Shown here: positions 25,791-35,265 of the stretch, in pieces
How positions within the stretch are numbered: position 1 is the stretch's first letter
Layout of the letters: each line of letters opens with the position of its first letter
Translations under genes and position numbers: made by a program
The notes under the pieces: generated by a model
Databases searched by the model: none
Seen by the model: only the letters and a program-made list of their open reading frames with translations
What the model was told of the DNA's origin: nothing
DNA from: Porticoccaceae bacterium UBA2002
Lineage (GTDB): Bacteria > Pseudomonadota > Gammaproteobacteria > Pseudomonadales > Porticoccaceae
Length of the DNA: 41,762 nt
Direction: 5' to 3'
NCBI GenBank assembly: GCA_002334915.1
Contig: DDCQ01000110.1
Location: 1 to 41,762, forward strand

Positions 25791-25806
25791 GCTACCTCGC
25801 TGTAAA
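25780..25806 (-). promoter_or_regulatory. candidate promoter of the TolC gene
   Basis: On the minus strand TTTACA (25801-25806) is followed after 15 bases by TAGAAT (25780-25785), preceded by TGC as an extended -10. The downstream copy of the repeat offers a second -10 (25760-25765) without an obvious -35. The short spacer may be compensated by the extended -10. Confidence 0.5.
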
Positions 25807-25840
25807 GGTAACTTTGCCTGACAACGCCAACAATGAAAAG

Positions 25841-25871
25841 ACGCAGGATTCCAAAAAGCGTTGACCTGCGT
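25841..25871. repeat. inverted repeat ACGCAGG-17-CCTGCGT
   Basis: A perfect 7-bp inverted repeat (25841-25847 and 25865-25871) lies between the TolC and nudF genes, overlapping the first base of a possible -10, TACAAT (25871-25876), that would serve nudF. It is either a regulator site or chance; no -35 of quality precedes the TACAAT. Confidence 0.35.
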
Positions 25872-25926
25872 ACAATTAAATTATTGACTGCAAAAATCGT
25901 GCATAAGTACGGATAGGATTCATAAA

Positions 25927-26553
25927 ATGATTAAATCACATCGCTTTGGCGCCCAGGATTACCTCATAGAATCTGAGGAAACCGTCTTCCAAGGTTTCTT
26001 CCGTATCAGCAAGCAGGTTTTTAGGCATCGTCTGTTTGCAGGCGGCTGGAGCCAGCCTATGCAGCGCGAGCTGTTTCAGCGCGGTGATGCCGTTGGTGTG
26101 CTGCTCTATGACCCCGAGCACCACACAATCGGGTTGGTCGAGCAGTTTCGTGCCGGGGCTCAAAACGATCAGCATGGCCCCTGGCAGTACGAGGTAGTTG
26201 CGGGAATGATAGAGCCCGGCTTGAGCCCAGAGCAGGTGGCAGCCAAAGAACTGCAGGAAGAAGCGGGCATCAGTGTTGAAAAACTGCTGCCCATCACTGA
26301 CTATCTAGTGAGTGCGGGAGGTACAGATGAAAAGATGCATATGTTCTGTGGTCTCTGTGATCTGAGTAACCGCGGCGGCATATTTGGGGCTGAACATGAG
26401 GGCGAAGATATTTTATTTCAGGTCTGGCCCTATGACGAGGTTATGCAGGCTCAGTCTGAGGGCCTGTTAAATAGCGCGGCACTGACCATCGCGCTATTCT
26501 GGTTGCAGCTTAATATTAAAGATTTGCTTAGCAAGACAGGAGTGAAAGACTAA
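25927..26553 (+). CDS. nudF: ADP-ribose pyrophosphatase (Nudix, NudF-type)
   Basis: NudF splits ADP-ribose and ADP-sugars to AMP and sugar phosphates. The 208-residue product has the family N terminus, VLLYDPEHHTIGLVEQFRAGA and VVAGMIEPGLSPEQ. The Nudix box continues through KELQEEAGI, with the three catalytic glutamates of the RExxEE core present as KE..EE. The first box Glu (GX5E) is Leu and the Arg is Lys. It also has SAGGTDEKMHMFCG, which is the ADP-ribose-pyrophosphatase-specific region. The order nudF, yqiB, cpdA, yqiA, parE, parC is shared with Pseudomonas and the enterics, which supports the call. Confidence 0.93.
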   Translation: MIKSHRFGAQDYLIESEETVFQGFFRISKQVFRHRLFAGGWSQPMQRELFQRGDAVGVLLYDPEHHTIGLVEQFRAGAQNDQHGPWQYEVVAGMIEPGLSPEQVAAKELQEEAGISVEKLLPITDYLVSAGGTDEKMHMFCGLCDLSNRGGIFGAEHEGEDILFQVWPYDEVMQAQSEGLLNSAALTIALFWLQLNIKDLLSKTGVKD

Positions 26554-26656
26554 ACTAAACTGTAAGACCGAACTAAAGTTTATTGCGGGATTGCCGCACC
26601 ATGGCGCAGGCTGTTGAGAGTAGGCAGTAGAGAATAGTAGAGAGGAAAAAGTCACC

Positions 26657-27097
26657 GTGTCACTGTATGAAAGGCGAAAACAACAACAGAATCTGGCCCG
26701 CTTGCATGAAGAGTGCGAGCTCAACTATCAGCGCCTGCACCGTATTATTCCCGATAGTTGCACCCTGGGAGCCAGGTTTTCCCTGCAATACAATGATCGC
26801 CCCCAATCCGGTATCCGACTGCAGATTATCGAAGTCACTAAATACACCAGCACATTGTTTATAACAGCTGACCGAGCTGGCCCTCACTGGCTGCCGCAAA
26901 TTGAAGTTAAAGTCAGAGTTTATCGGGATGCGCGTATGGCCGAGGTGATTGAATGGTGTACCGACCGCACCATACCCTGGGCGCTGACCGAAACCAAAGG
27001 TATGCAGGCCAGAGACGAGAAGTGGCAGTGGAATATCTTTCTCAGCGAGTTGCTGTCTCACGGGCTGCGGCACGGGATGACCGAACTGGAAGCCTAG
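26657..27097 (+). CDS. yqiB: DUF1249 (YqiB-like) protein
   Basis: The 146-residue product starts at a GTG with GAGAGGAAAAA upstream. It has no signal peptide or membrane segment. Its RxxxLxxLxxxCExNYxRL region at the N terminus and EVKVRVYRDARMAEVIEW in the middle match the DUF1249 family, known as YqiB in Escherichia coli. No function is established. It sits between nudF and cpdA and stops six bases before cpdA, so it is probably cotranscribed. Confidence 0.88.
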   Translation: MSLYERRKQQQNLARLHEECELNYQRLHRIIPDSCTLGARFSLQYNDRPQSGIRLQIIEVTKYTSTLFITADRAGPHWLPQIEVKVRVYRDARMAEVIEWCTDRTIPWALTETKGMQARDEKWQWNIFLSELLSHGLRHGMTELEA

Positions 27098-27103
27098 TCG
27101 CCG

Positions 27104-27889
27104 ATGGATACTATCCAGCTCACTCAAATAACCGACCTGCATCTGGGCACTGACGCCAGCGCCACTCTGGGTGGTGTGCCAACCCTGGAAAGTTTTGAGG
27201 CCGTTTTACAGGCAGTGGCCAATCAGGGCCGCGGCACCGACAGGTTGCTGCTCACTGGCGATCTGGCCAGTGATTGCCAGCCCGAGGCCTATCAACTGCT
27301 TAACGACACCCTGAATGCCCACCAAAAGCAGGCCATTTGGCTACCTGGCAACCATGATGATAGCGGGCTAATGGCAGATAATTTAGTAGATTTTCCGCCG
27401 CAGTCGGTGGTTGATCTGGGGCCCTGGGGACTATTGACCCTGGATAGCTCTCAGCCTAATCAGCCCGGCGGTCATATTAGCGATTTGCAGTTACAGCATG
27501 TCGAACAGGGGCTGCAGGCACTGGCTGGCAAACATATCCTGCTGGCCATGCACCACAGTCCTATTGCTGTTGGCTGTGCCTGGCTGGATAAGCAGCAGAT
27601 CGACAACCAGCAGCAGCTGTATAGGTTGCTGTCAGTGCAGGGCAATGTGCGGGCAGTTATCACTGGCCATGTGCACCAGCAATTCGATGGCACCTGGGGG
27701 CAGTTACCGATTTACTCCACACCCTCAAGCTGCGTGCAATTCAAACAGTACAGTGAGGACTTTGCGCTTTCAGGGCAGCCTCCAGGGTATCGCTGGCTCA
27801 ACCTGCACAGCGATGGAACAGTTCATACAGGGGTAGAATTTTTGCTGGATTTTGTCCCGCAACCCAATCTCAATTGCGCCAGCTATTAG
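27104..27889 (+). CDS. cpdA: 3',5'-cyclic-nucleotide phosphodiesterase CpdA
   Basis: CpdA hydrolyses cAMP and so tunes the cAMP-CRP signal. The 261-residue product is a calcineurin-like metallophosphoesterase. Its metal-binding sites are DLH (Asp11, His13), TGD (Asp53), GNHD (Asn83, His84), the AMHH loop (His150) and GHVH (His189, His191). All class III phosphodiesterase motifs are intact. No Shine-Dalgarno stands out before the ATG, six bases from the previous stop, so translational coupling is likely. It could in principle act on other phosphodiesters, but the synteny with nudF and parE favours CpdA. Confidence 0.93.
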   Translation: MDTIQLTQITDLHLGTDASATLGGVPTLESFEAVLQAVANQGRGTDRLLLTGDLASDCQPEAYQLLNDTLNAHQKQAIWLPGNHDDSGLMADNLVDFPPQSVVDLGPWGLLTLDSSQPNQPGGHISDLQLQHVEQGLQALAGKHILLAMHHSPIAVGCAWLDKQQIDNQQQLYRLLSVQGNVRAVITGHVHQQFDGTWGQLPIYSTPSSCVQFKQYSEDFALSGQPPGYRWLNLHSDGTVHTGVEFLLDFVPQPNLNCASY

Positions 27890-27915
27890 GGGTTTGTCTC
27901 TGTGCAAATCAGTGC

Positions 27916-27943
27916 CTGACAAGCGGTCAGCATTGGCTATAAT
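27916..27943 (+). promoter_or_regulatory. strong sigma70 promoter for yqiA-parE-parC
   Basis: CTGACA (27916-27921), 16 bases, then a perfect TATAAT (27938-27943), 27 bases before the yqiA start. Both boxes are near consensus, and the 81-base gap after cpdA leaves room for it. Confidence 0.75.
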
Positions 27944-27970
27944 GGGGCCTGATTTATAGGTTAACTCGCT

Positions 27971-28561
27971 ATGGCAATGCTGCTGTATCTCCATGGGTTT
28001 AATAGCTCGCCGGAGTCTAAAAAGGCTTTGCAGACCCGGGACTGGTGTGCTGAAAATGCAGCGGATTTAACCTTTGTGTGCCCGGCACTGCCGCCTTTTG
28101 CCGATTCTGCAATGGGCATTCTGCGATCCTTGATCGAGAAGCAGTTGCCTGAGCCAGTTTATTTGATCGGCAGCTCTATGGGAGGCTTTTTCGCCACCTG
28201 TCTGGCGGAGCAGTACAGTCTTCGCGCTGTGTTGATCAACCCCGCGGTGAGTCCAGGTCGTGGCCTGCACAAATGGCTGGGAGAGAACAGCAACTATATG
28301 ACTGGCGAGAAATGGGTTTTTGAGCCCCGGCATATAGACCAGTATCTGGCGCTGGACCCAAGTGAAATAAGGTATAAAAATAATTACCTGGTGCTGTTGC
28401 AAACCGGTGATGAAGTTCTCGATTATCGCGATGCACAGAGTCGTTATCAGGGATCTGATATGACGATCGAAGAGCAGGGAGACCATAGCTTTATAAATTA
28501 TCATCAGCATCTGGCTGCTATACACCAGTTCCTGATTTCCACCCCGGCAGTTAATAACTAA
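27971..28561 (+). CDS. yqiA: YqiA-like alpha/beta-hydrolase (esterase)
   Basis: The 196-residue product has the alpha/beta-hydrolase signature. LLYLHGFNSSPESKK contains the oxyanion region, and GSSMGGFFATCLAE holds the nucleophile Ser69. A later GDEVLDYRDA and GDHSFINY supply the Asp and His of the triad. YqiA has esterase activity in Escherichia coli, but the natural substrate is unknown. It precedes parE by 17 bases, as in other gammaproteobacteria. No signal peptide is seen. Confidence 0.92.
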   Translation: MAMLLYLHGFNSSPESKKALQTRDWCAENAADLTFVCPALPPFADSAMGILRSLIEKQLPEPVYLIGSSMGGFFATCLAEQYSLRAVLINPAVSPGRGLHKWLGENSNYMTGEKWVFEPRHIDQYLALDPSEIRYKNNYLVLLQTGDEVLDYRDAQSRYQGSDMTIEEQGDHSFINYHQHLAAIHQFLISTPAVNN

Positions 28562-28578
28562 ATCGACCCCGTGAGCAG

Positions 28579-30471
28579 ATGAGCAACTACGACGCAAAAG
28601 ATATTGAAGTCCTGACTGGCCTGGATCCGGTGCGCAAGCGCCCGGGCATGTACACAGATACCAGTCGCCCCAATCACCTGGCCCAGGAGGTCATAGATAA
28701 TAGTGTGGACGAAGCCTTGGCGGGCCATGCTAGCCGCATTGATGTCACTCTGCATAAAGATGGCTCTCTGTCGGTCTGCGACGATGGCCGCGGCATGCCA
28801 GTAGATATTCACCCAGAGCAGGGGCTGCCCGGGGTTGAAGTAATTCTGTCCACATTGCATGCTGGTGGTAAGTTCTCCAATGATAACTATCAGTTCTCGG
28901 GCGGCTTGCACGGCGTGGGCGTGTCGGTAGTAAACGCACTGTCCAATAAGCTTGACGTGATAGTTAAGCGCGATGGCAAGGTACACCAGATTCTGTTTGC
29001 CCATGGTGATAAAACTTCTGATCTGGCAGTGATCGATACCTGCGGCCAGCGCAATACAGGCACTATTTTGCGTTTCTGGCCAGAGGCCTCCTACTTTGAC
29101 TCAGTGAAATTTAGTGTCTCAAGATTGCGCCATGTGTTGCGGGCCAAAGCCGTACTCTGCGGTGGCCTGACCATGAGCTTTCATGATGAGAATACTGGTG
29201 AAGGTGAAGAGTGGTACTACGAAGATGGTTTAAAAGATTATTTGGCCGGTGCCCTGCACGGCTGGGAAGTCCTGCCAGCAGAGCCGTTTATCGGTGCCTT
29301 TGCCTCTGACAACGAAGCGGCCGACTGGGCTGTGCAATGGATGCCCGAGGGTGGTGAGCTGGTCCAGGAAAGTTACGTCAACCTGATTCCAACACCCCAG
29401 GGTGGCACCCATGTTAATGGTTTGCGCAGTGGCCTCCTCGATGCCATGCGCGAATTCTGTGAATTCCGCAACCTACTGCCCCGCGGGGTAAAGTTGAGTC
29501 CGGACGATATCTGGGACCGCTGTAGTTTTGTGCTGAGTTCAAAGCTTGCCGATCCACAGTTCTCTGGCCAGACCAAAGATCGACTGTCCTCCCGTGAGGT
29601 GGCGGCCTTTGTCTCTGGTGTGGTTAAAGATGCCTTTAGCCTGTGGCTCAATCAGCATACCGAAGAAGCAGAGAAGCTTGCCGAGCTGTGTATTTTCAAT
29701 GCCCAGCGGCGCATGCGTGCCAGCAAAAAGGTGGTACGCAAAAAGATTACCCAGGGTCCGGCACTGCCGGGCAAGCTGGCAGACTGTTCCAGTGGCGAGC
29801 CAGAGCAATGTGAAATATTTTTGGTTGAGGGTGACTCTGCTGGCGGTTCTGCCAAGCAGGCTCGCAACCGCGAGCATCAGGCGATTATGCCGTTGCGGGG
29901 CAAGATTCTAAATACCTGGGAAGTGGACTCCCAGGAGATTCTCGCCTCTCAGGAAGTGCATGATATCTCTGTGGCACTGGGGGTGGACCCCGCACTGGAA
30001 AGTACAGATTCCCTGCGTTACCACAAGGTCTGCATACTTGCCGATGCAGACTCCGATGGCCTGCATATTGCCACTTTGCTCTGTGCCCTGTTTGTCCGCC
30101 ACTTCCGCCCGCTGGTCAGCGCCGGCCATGTCTATGTTGCCATGCCGCCGCTGTTTAGAATTGATGTGGGCAAAGAGGTTTATTACGCGCTGGATGATGC
30201 AGAGCGCCAGGGCATACTCGACCGCATTCAGGCAGAGGGTAAGCGCGGCAAGGTCAATGTGCAACGGTTTAAAGGGCTGGGTGAAATGAACCCGCTGCAG
30301 CTGCGTGAGACCACCATGGATCCCGACACGCGGCGGCTGGTGCAACTGACCCTTGAGCCCGGCGATGACACCAATAGTATTTTAGATATGTTGCTGGCCA
30401 AAAAGCGCGCCTCAGATCGTCGCCAATGGCTAGAAACCAAAGGCAACCTGGCTGACGCAGCCAATCTTTAA
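28579..30471 (+). CDS. parE: DNA topoisomerase IV subunit B
   Basis: ParE is the ATPase subunit of topoisomerase IV, which unlinks replicated chromosomes. The 630-residue product has the GHKL ATPase domain (VDEALAGHASRI; GRGMPVDIHPE; GGLHGVGVSVVNALS). The transducer domain and a TOPRIM domain follow, with EIFLVEGDSAGGSAKQARNR and LADADSDGLHIATLL. The C terminus ends with the family LLAKKRASDRRQWLE region. Length matches ParE (about 630) and not GyrB (about 800), which has a longer C-terminal insertion in gammaproteobacteria. ParC follows after 41 bases. Confidence 0.97.
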   Translation: MSNYDAKDIEVLTGLDPVRKRPGMYTDTSRPNHLAQEVIDNSVDEALAGHASRIDVTLHKDGSLSVCDDGRGMPVDIHPEQGLPGVEVILSTLHAGGKFSNDNYQFSGGLHGVGVSVVNALSNKLDVIVKRDGKVHQILFAHGDKTSDLAVIDTCGQRNTGTILRFWPEASYFDSVKFSVSRLRHVLRAKAVLCGGLTMSFHDENTGEGEEWYYEDGLKDYLAGALHGWEVLPAEPFIGAFASDNEAADWAVQWMPEGGELVQESYVNLIPTPQGGTHVNGLRSGLLDAMREFCEFRNLLPRGVKLSPDDIWDRCSFVLSSKLADPQFSGQTKDRLSSREVAAFVSGVVKDAFSLWLNQHTEEAEKLAELCIFNAQRRMRASKKVVRKKITQGPALPGKLADCSSGEPEQCEIFLVEGDSAGGSAKQARNREHQAIMPLRGKILNTWEVDSQEILASQEVHDISVALGVDPALESTDSLRYHKVCILADADSDGLHIATLLCALFVRHFRPLVSAGHVYVAMPPLFRIDVGKEVYYALDDAERQGILDRIQAEGKRGKVNVQRFKGLGEMNPLQLRETTMDPDTRRLVQLTLEPGDDTNSILDMLLAKKRASDRRQWLETKGNLADAANL

Positions 30472-30512
30472 TTTGATATTTACCTTAGCTAAATTGAGAG
30501 ACAGGAAAAACG

Positions 30513-32765
30513 ATGAACGATATCGTCACCTTTAATGACCAGGGGTTAGAAAGTCGACCCCTAAGCGACTATGCCGAGCAGGCCTACCTGGATTATTCCA
30601 TGTACGTGATTCTCGACCGCGCACTGCCGCATATTGGCGATGGGCTCAAGCCTGTGCAGAGACGGATTGTCTTTGCTATGAGCGAGCTGGGACTCAAAGC
30701 CAATGCCAAATACAAAAAATCAGCCCGTACCGTGGGCGATGTGATTGGTAAGTATCATCCTCATGGCGACAGCGCTGCCTATGAGGCGATGGTACTGATG
30801 GCGCAGCCATTCTCCTATCGCTATCCGCTGGTTGATGGCCAGGGTAATTGGGGCTCGCCAGATGATCCCAAATCCTTTGCTGCTATGCGTTACACCGAAT
30901 CCAAGTTATCGAAATACGCCGATGTGCTGCTCTCAGAACTGGGTCAGGGCACCGCTAACTGGCGCCCCAACTTTGATGCCACTATGGATGAGCCAGAGAT
31001 TTTGCCGGCGCGCGTACCCAATGTACTGCTCAATGGCACCACCGGTATTGCAGTGGGCATGGCGACGGATATTCCGCCCCATAATCTCAATGAAGTAGTC
31101 AATGCTTGCCTGCATCTGCTCGATAGCCCCAAGGCCACAGTGCCTGAGCTAATGGAGTATATTAAGGCGCCGGACTTCCCCACCGATGCGGAGATTATTA
31201 CTCCCCAGGCAGATATTCTTAATACCTATGAGACCGGCCGTGGCTCGGTCAAGATGCGCGCTATCTGGAATAAAGAAGATGGCGATGTGATTGTTACCGC
31301 GCTGCCATTCCAGGCCTCCGGATCTAAAATTCTCGAGCAGATTGCTGCACAGATGCGCAATAAAAAGCTACCCATGGTGGAAGATCTGCGCGATGAGTCG
31401 GACCATGAAAATCCCACCAGGCTTGTGATCACCCCGCGTTCAAACCGGGTAGATATCAATGCGCTGATGGACCATCTGTTTGCCACCACTGATCTTGAGC
31501 GCAGCTATCGCATCAATATGAATATTATTGGTATCGATGGCCGCCCGGCAGTGATGGATCTGCGTCGCATTCTTAAGGACTGGCTCAGCTTCCGCACCGA
31601 TGTCACCAGACGCCGTCTTGACTACCGTCTGCAAAAGGTCGAGAAGAGGCTCCATCTATTAGATGGCCTGTTGATTGCTTTTTTAAATATTGACGAAGTT
31701 ATCCATATTATTCGCACTGAAGAAGAACCCAAAGCCGCATTGATACAGCGTTTTGCACTGTCCGATACTCAGGCTGAATATATTCTCGACACCAAGTTAC
31801 GCCAGTTAGCGCGCCTTGAGGAAGTTAAGATTCGTGCCGAACAGGAAGAGCTGGCACTGGAGAAAGCTGAGCTAGAGTTATTGTTGGGTTCCGAAGCTCG
31901 CCTAAAAACACTGGTCAAAAAAGAACTTAAAGCCACCGCCGAAGAGTTTGGCGATGGGCGACGCTCACCACTGACCGAGCGCGGCGAAGCCCAGGCCTTT
32001 AATGAAAAAGATCTGATGACCGCCGAACCAATCACCGCAGTACTCTCCGATAAAGGTTGGCTGCGTGCCGCCAAGGGCCATGACATTGACCCGACTAGTC
32101 TGAGCTACAAGTCCGGCGATAAATTTCTCTCGGCGGCCAAGGGCAAGAGTAACCAGAATGTTTTCCTGCAGGACACCACTGGCCGCTACTACGCGCTGCC
32201 CGGGCACACATTGCCCTCGGCGCGAGGTCAGGGTGAGCCGGCCACAGGTCGGCTAAAAATGCCGCCGGGCGCGCTATTTACCGATGTTGTTATGGGTGCC
32301 GATGAGCAGAAAATTCTTATGGGCACAGATGCGGGTTACGGTTTTATTGCCAAAATTGGTGATCTATTTACCAAGAACAAGGCCGGTAAAGCGGTGGTAT
32401 CAATACCCAAAGGCGCGCGCATACTGTCACCACAGATGGTTAATACTGATAACGCACTGATTGCTGCGGTCAGCAATGAGGGGCGTATGCTGGTGTTCCC
32501 GATTGCGGATCTGCCGGAACTGGCCCGGGGCAAAGGCAATAAGATTATTAATATTCCCGGCTCTCGCCTCCAGTCTCGCGAAGAGTTTGTTATCGACTAC
32601 GGTATTATTCCCGAGGGCGGCTCCCTGGTGGTGCACTCGGGTAAACGCTATCTGGTGATGAAAGAGAAGGACCTTGAACATTATCGCGGTGAGCGCGGCC
32701 GTCGCGGGCACAAGCTGCCCCGCGGGTTCCAAAAAGTAGATAAACTGGATATTGATGGCAGCTGA
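30513..32765 (+). CDS. parC: DNA topoisomerase IV subunit A
   Basis: ParC cuts and rejoins DNA in topoisomerase IV. The 750-residue product has [14 protein letters not shown], the quinolone-resistance region [12 protein letters not shown] (82-93) and the catalytic tyrosine at Tyr127 (AAMRYTES). The coiled-coil tower and a beta-pinwheel C-terminal domain of about 250 residues follow. Ser87 and Glu91 correspond to Ser80 and Glu84 of Escherichia coli and carry the sensitive-type residues. It lacks the GyrA box QRRGGKG, as expected for ParC. AGACAGGAAA is its ribosome-binding region. Confidence 0.97.
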   Translation: MNDIVTFNDQGLESRPLSDYAEQAYLDYSMYVILDRALPHIGDGLKPVQRRIVFAMSELGLKANAKYKKSARTVGDVIGKYHPHGDSAAYEAMVLMAQPFSYRYPLVDGQGNWGSPDDPKSFAAMRYTESKLSKYADVLLSELGQGTANWRPNFDATMDEPEILPARVPNVLLNGTTGIAVGMATDIPPHNLNEVVNACLHLLDSPKATVPELMEYIKAPDFPTDAEIITPQADILNTYETGRGSVKMRAIWNKEDGDVIVTALPFQASGSKILEQIAAQMRNKKLPMVEDLRDESDHENPTRLVITPRSNRVDINALMDHLFATTDLERSYRINMNIIGIDGRPAVMDLRRILKDWLSFRTDVTRRRLDYRLQKVEKRLHLLDGLLIAFLNIDEVIHIIRTEEEPKAALIQRFALSDTQAEYILDTKLRQLARLEEVKIRAEQEELALEKAELELLLGSEARLKTLVKKELKATAEEFGDGRRSPLTERGEAQAFNEKDLMTAEPITAVLSDKGWLRAAKGHDIDPTSLSYKSGDKFLSAAKGKSNQNVFLQDTTGRYYALPGHTLPSARGQGEPATGRLKMPPGALFTDVVMGADEQKILMGTDAGYGFIAKIGDLFTKNKAGKAVVSIPKGARILSPQMVNTDNALIAAVSNEGRMLVFPIADLPELARGKGNKIINIPGSRLQSREEFVIDYGIIPEGGSLVVHSGKRYLVMKEKDLEHYRGERGRRGHKLPRGFQKVDKLDIDGS

Positions 32766-32844
32766 GGCTGCTCTAAAATTTGTCTTTAAAATTACTTTTA
32801 ATTGCTCGCGTATAGTCCATTAATCGACTACTTTTAATAGGAAC

Positions 32845-32865
32845 GCCCAATTCTAAAGATTGGGC
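32845..32865 (+). repeat. hairpin in the mscS leader
   Basis: GCCCAAT and ATTGGGC pair over seven bases around TCTAAAG, 30 bases before the mscS start. No T-run follows, so it is more likely a 5' UTR stem or a site for a regulator than a terminator of parC. Confidence 0.35.
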
Positions 32866-32895
32866 AGACTTGTTGGGATTAAAAGGATTTTGATT

Positions 32896-33744
32896 ATGGA
32901 TGAGGCCATTGAAGGAATAGTAGAGCTGGCAATGCTCTATGGGGTTCAGGTAATTTTGGCGCTGACAATCTTTATTGTTGGTAAATGGGTGGCCAAAAAA
33001 ATCGCTAATATTGTGCAAAGGGTACTGGCAAAAAATAATGTTGACCCCGCTATTCAGCATTTTGTCGGCAGTCTGGTCTCCTGGGTACTAATAATCTTTG
33101 TGGTGATCGCCTCCCTCGGACAGCTGGGCATTCAGACCGCTTCCTTTGTTGCCATAGTGGGTGCAGCTGGTCTGGCAGTTGGCTTGGCTCTGCAGGGTTC
33201 CCTGGCCAACTTTGCAGCCGGTGTACTTATTCTTATTTTCCGCCCGTTTAAGGTTGGTGACTTTATTGAAGTTGCCGGGGTCTCCGGGGTGGTACAAAAG
33301 ATTCAAATATTTACCACCGAACTTCACTCCCCGGACAATAAAAAAATTATTGTGCCCAATGGTGGTGTGATCAGCGGCAATATCACCAACTATTCTGCCA
33401 ATGACACCCGCCGTGTAGATTTGGTTTTTGGGGTGGGTTACGGCGATGATATAAATGCCGCCAAAGCCGTGCTGCAATCTGTTGTGGCAGCGGAGCCCAA
33501 AGTGCTTCAAGATCCCGCGCCCACCATTGCTGTGGTGGAACTTGCAGACAGCTCAGTCAATCTGGTCTGCCGCCCCTGGGTAAATACAGCGGATTACTGG
33601 GATGTATACTTTAATATCACCGAAGCCGCCAAAAAGGCCCTGGACGCACAGGGAATTTCCATTCCTTTCCCCCAGCGCGATTTGCATCTGCACAATGTGG
33701 CACTGACCAGTTCGTCACCAATTGCCGAGGCAACAGTCGCCTAA
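32896..33744 (+). CDS. mscS: small-conductance mechanosensitive channel (MscS family)
   Basis: MscS channels open under membrane tension and release solutes during osmotic downshock. The 282-residue product has three N-terminal membrane segments. The third, GAAGLAVGLALQGSLANFAAGVLI, is the Gly/Ala-rich pore helix. The beta-domain PFKVGDFIEVAGVSGVV and the C-terminal ISIPFPQRDLH follow, as in the classical short MscS. I placed the start at 32896 because AAAAGGA (32881-32887) is well spaced and the first membrane segment follows directly. A terminator lies just after the stop. Confidence 0.94.
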   Translation: MDEAIEGIVELAMLYGVQVILALTIFIVGKWVAKKIANIVQRVLAKNNVDPAIQHFVGSLVSWVLIIFVVIASLGQLGIQTASFVAIVGAAGLAVGLALQGSLANFAAGVLILIFRPFKVGDFIEVAGVSGVVQKIQIFTTELHSPDNKKIIVPNGGVISGNITNYSANDTRRVDLVFGVGYGDDINAAKAVLQSVVAAEPKVLQDPAPTIAVVELADSSVNLVCRPWVNTADYWDVYFNITEAAKKALDAQGISIPFPQRDLHLHNVALTSSSPIAEATVA

Positions 33745-33748
33745 GTGA

Positions 33749-33772
33749 AAAACGCCGCTTATGCGGCGTTTT
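33749..33772 (+). terminator. intrinsic terminator after mscS
   Basis: AAAACGCCGC and GCGGCGTTTT pair perfectly over ten bases around TTAT. The T tract is only four long, followed by CTT. On the minus strand it reads the same way, so it may also terminate ctpA transcription. Confidence 0.85.
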
Positions 33773-33826
33773 CTTAAGGGAGTGTCTACCTGAATTCCTC
33801 ACATGTATTAGGGCTCTCCCTGTTAC

Positions 33827-35152
33827 TCAGGGCTTGGCGCCCAGCAGATAAAACCCTTTCAGCAGGTTAACGGCTTCATAGAGTTGATTGTCTGCGCTTA
33901 GATCTTCTTTAGACTCGCCATCATCGTCTGCATCCGCAGGTTTGCTATCCTCCTCCATGGTTTCTAAATGGCCTTCCAGATCTGCTTCACGGACTCGCTG
34001 GCGAAAGTTGTAGGGGCGGATTTCTGCTCGCTCCACAGTGATATCGGGCACAATGCCCTCGGCCTGAATGGAGCGACCGTTGGGGGTGAAGTATCTTGCG
34101 GTGGTTAATTTGACGGCGCGGCCATCACCCAGGGGGACTACTGTTTGCACAGAACCTTTGCCGAAGCTCTGGGTACCCAGAATTGCGGCGCGGCCATGGT
34201 CTTGTAGTGCACCTGCAACAATCTCTGAGGCTGAGGCACTGCCGCCATTGATCAGTACCACCACCGGCAAGCCTTCGAGCATATCGCCCGGTGTAGCGTC
34301 AAAGCTCTGGTTAGAGCTAGGCAGGCGGCCCTCGGTGTAGACAATGGTGCCGCTGTCTATAAGTGCATCGGCGATCTCGACAGAGGCAGGCACCAGGCCA
34401 CCGGGATTATTGCGCAGATCAATTACCAGGCCTTTTAATGGGTTCTCCTGCTCGCTCTGTTGTTTAAGCTCTTGCAGTGCATCGACAAAGTCGCTGCCGG
34501 ATTTGCGTTGAAACTGGGCAATCCGCACATAGCCATAACCAGACTCTAGCAGACGGTTGCGCACAGCACTGACCTGAATAATATCGCGCACCACATCTAT
34601 ATCCATGGTGTCATCTTCGCCCTCGCGATATACCGTGAGCTTGATACTGGTGCCCTGCTCGCCGCGCATTTTTTCTATGGCTTTCTGTAGACTCATGCCA
34701 CGTACAGGGTTGTCGTTCATCTTGATTATTAGGTCTCCCGCCTCAATTCCAGCCTCAGCAGCGGGGCTGTCATCAATGGGTGATACCACGCGAATCACAC
34801 CGTCCTGGGTGGCTACTTCCAGACCCAGACCACCGTATTCGCCAGAGGAGTTTTCTTCCAGATCACCATAGCTCTCCTCATTGAGGTAGACCGAATGGGG
34901 ATCCAGTTCTGTGAGCAGTCCGGCGATGGCGTTTTCCAACAGCTGAGTATCGCTCACCTCCTCTACATAACCCTGACGAATCTGTTCGAAGACCTGGGTA
35001 AAAAGACGCAGCTCCCGCAGGGGCAGGCGCTGGTCCTGTTCTGCGATGGGCTGTGATTCTGTGGCCGCCACTTCAGTATTTGGCTCGTCGGCCTGAGCTA
35101 GCGAAGAGAGAAAAATAAACCCCATAGACAGGCTTAATAATATTCTTAACAT
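33827..35152 (-). CDS. ctpA: carboxy-terminal processing peptidase (S41), CtpA-type
   Basis: S41 proteases cut near the C terminus of periplasmic proteins; in Pseudomonas CtpA controls peptidoglycan cross-link hydrolases. The 441-residue product has a signal peptide (MLRILLSLSMGFIFLSSLAQA). A PDZ domain (about 103-180, with YGGLGLEV) and the S41 core follow. Ser307 in GGSASASEI, Asp318 and Lys332 in FGKGSVQ match the spacing of the Escherichia coli Prc triad. A very acidic tail (about 395-420) precedes the last helix. TTTAAGGAAA is the ribosome binding site. It lies downstream of envC and gpmI in the same order as in Pseudomonas. Confidence 0.95.
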   Translation of the reverse strand: MLRILLSLSMGFIFLSSLAQADEPNTEVAATESQPIAEQDQRLPLRELRLFTQVFEQIRQGYVEEVSDTQLLENAIAGLLTELDPHSVYLNEESYGDLEENSSGEYGGLGLEVATQDGVIRVVSPIDDSPAAEAGIEAGDLIIKMNDNPVRGMSLQKAIEKMRGEQGTSIKLTVYREGEDDTMDIDVVRDIIQVSAVRNRLLESGYGYVRIAQFQRKSGSDFVDALQELKQQSEQENPLKGLVIDLRNNPGGLVPASVEIADALIDSGTIVYTEGRLPSSNQSFDATPGDMLEGLPVVVLINGGSASASEIVAGALQDHGRAAILGTQSFGKGSVQTVVPLGDGRAVKLTTARYFTPNGRSIQAEGIVPDITVERAEIRPYNFRQRVREADLEGHLETMEEDSKPADADDDGESKEDLSADNQLYEAVNLLKGFYLLGAKP

Positions 35153-35265
35153 AGATGATTTCCTTAAACTGACCTAGCTTGGAGTCTAAAACTGCCGCTT
35201 GGTTGCATAGAGCCTTATGGCCAATAAGTTTATTGAATACAGTGCTTCAACTATAGGCCTAAAGC

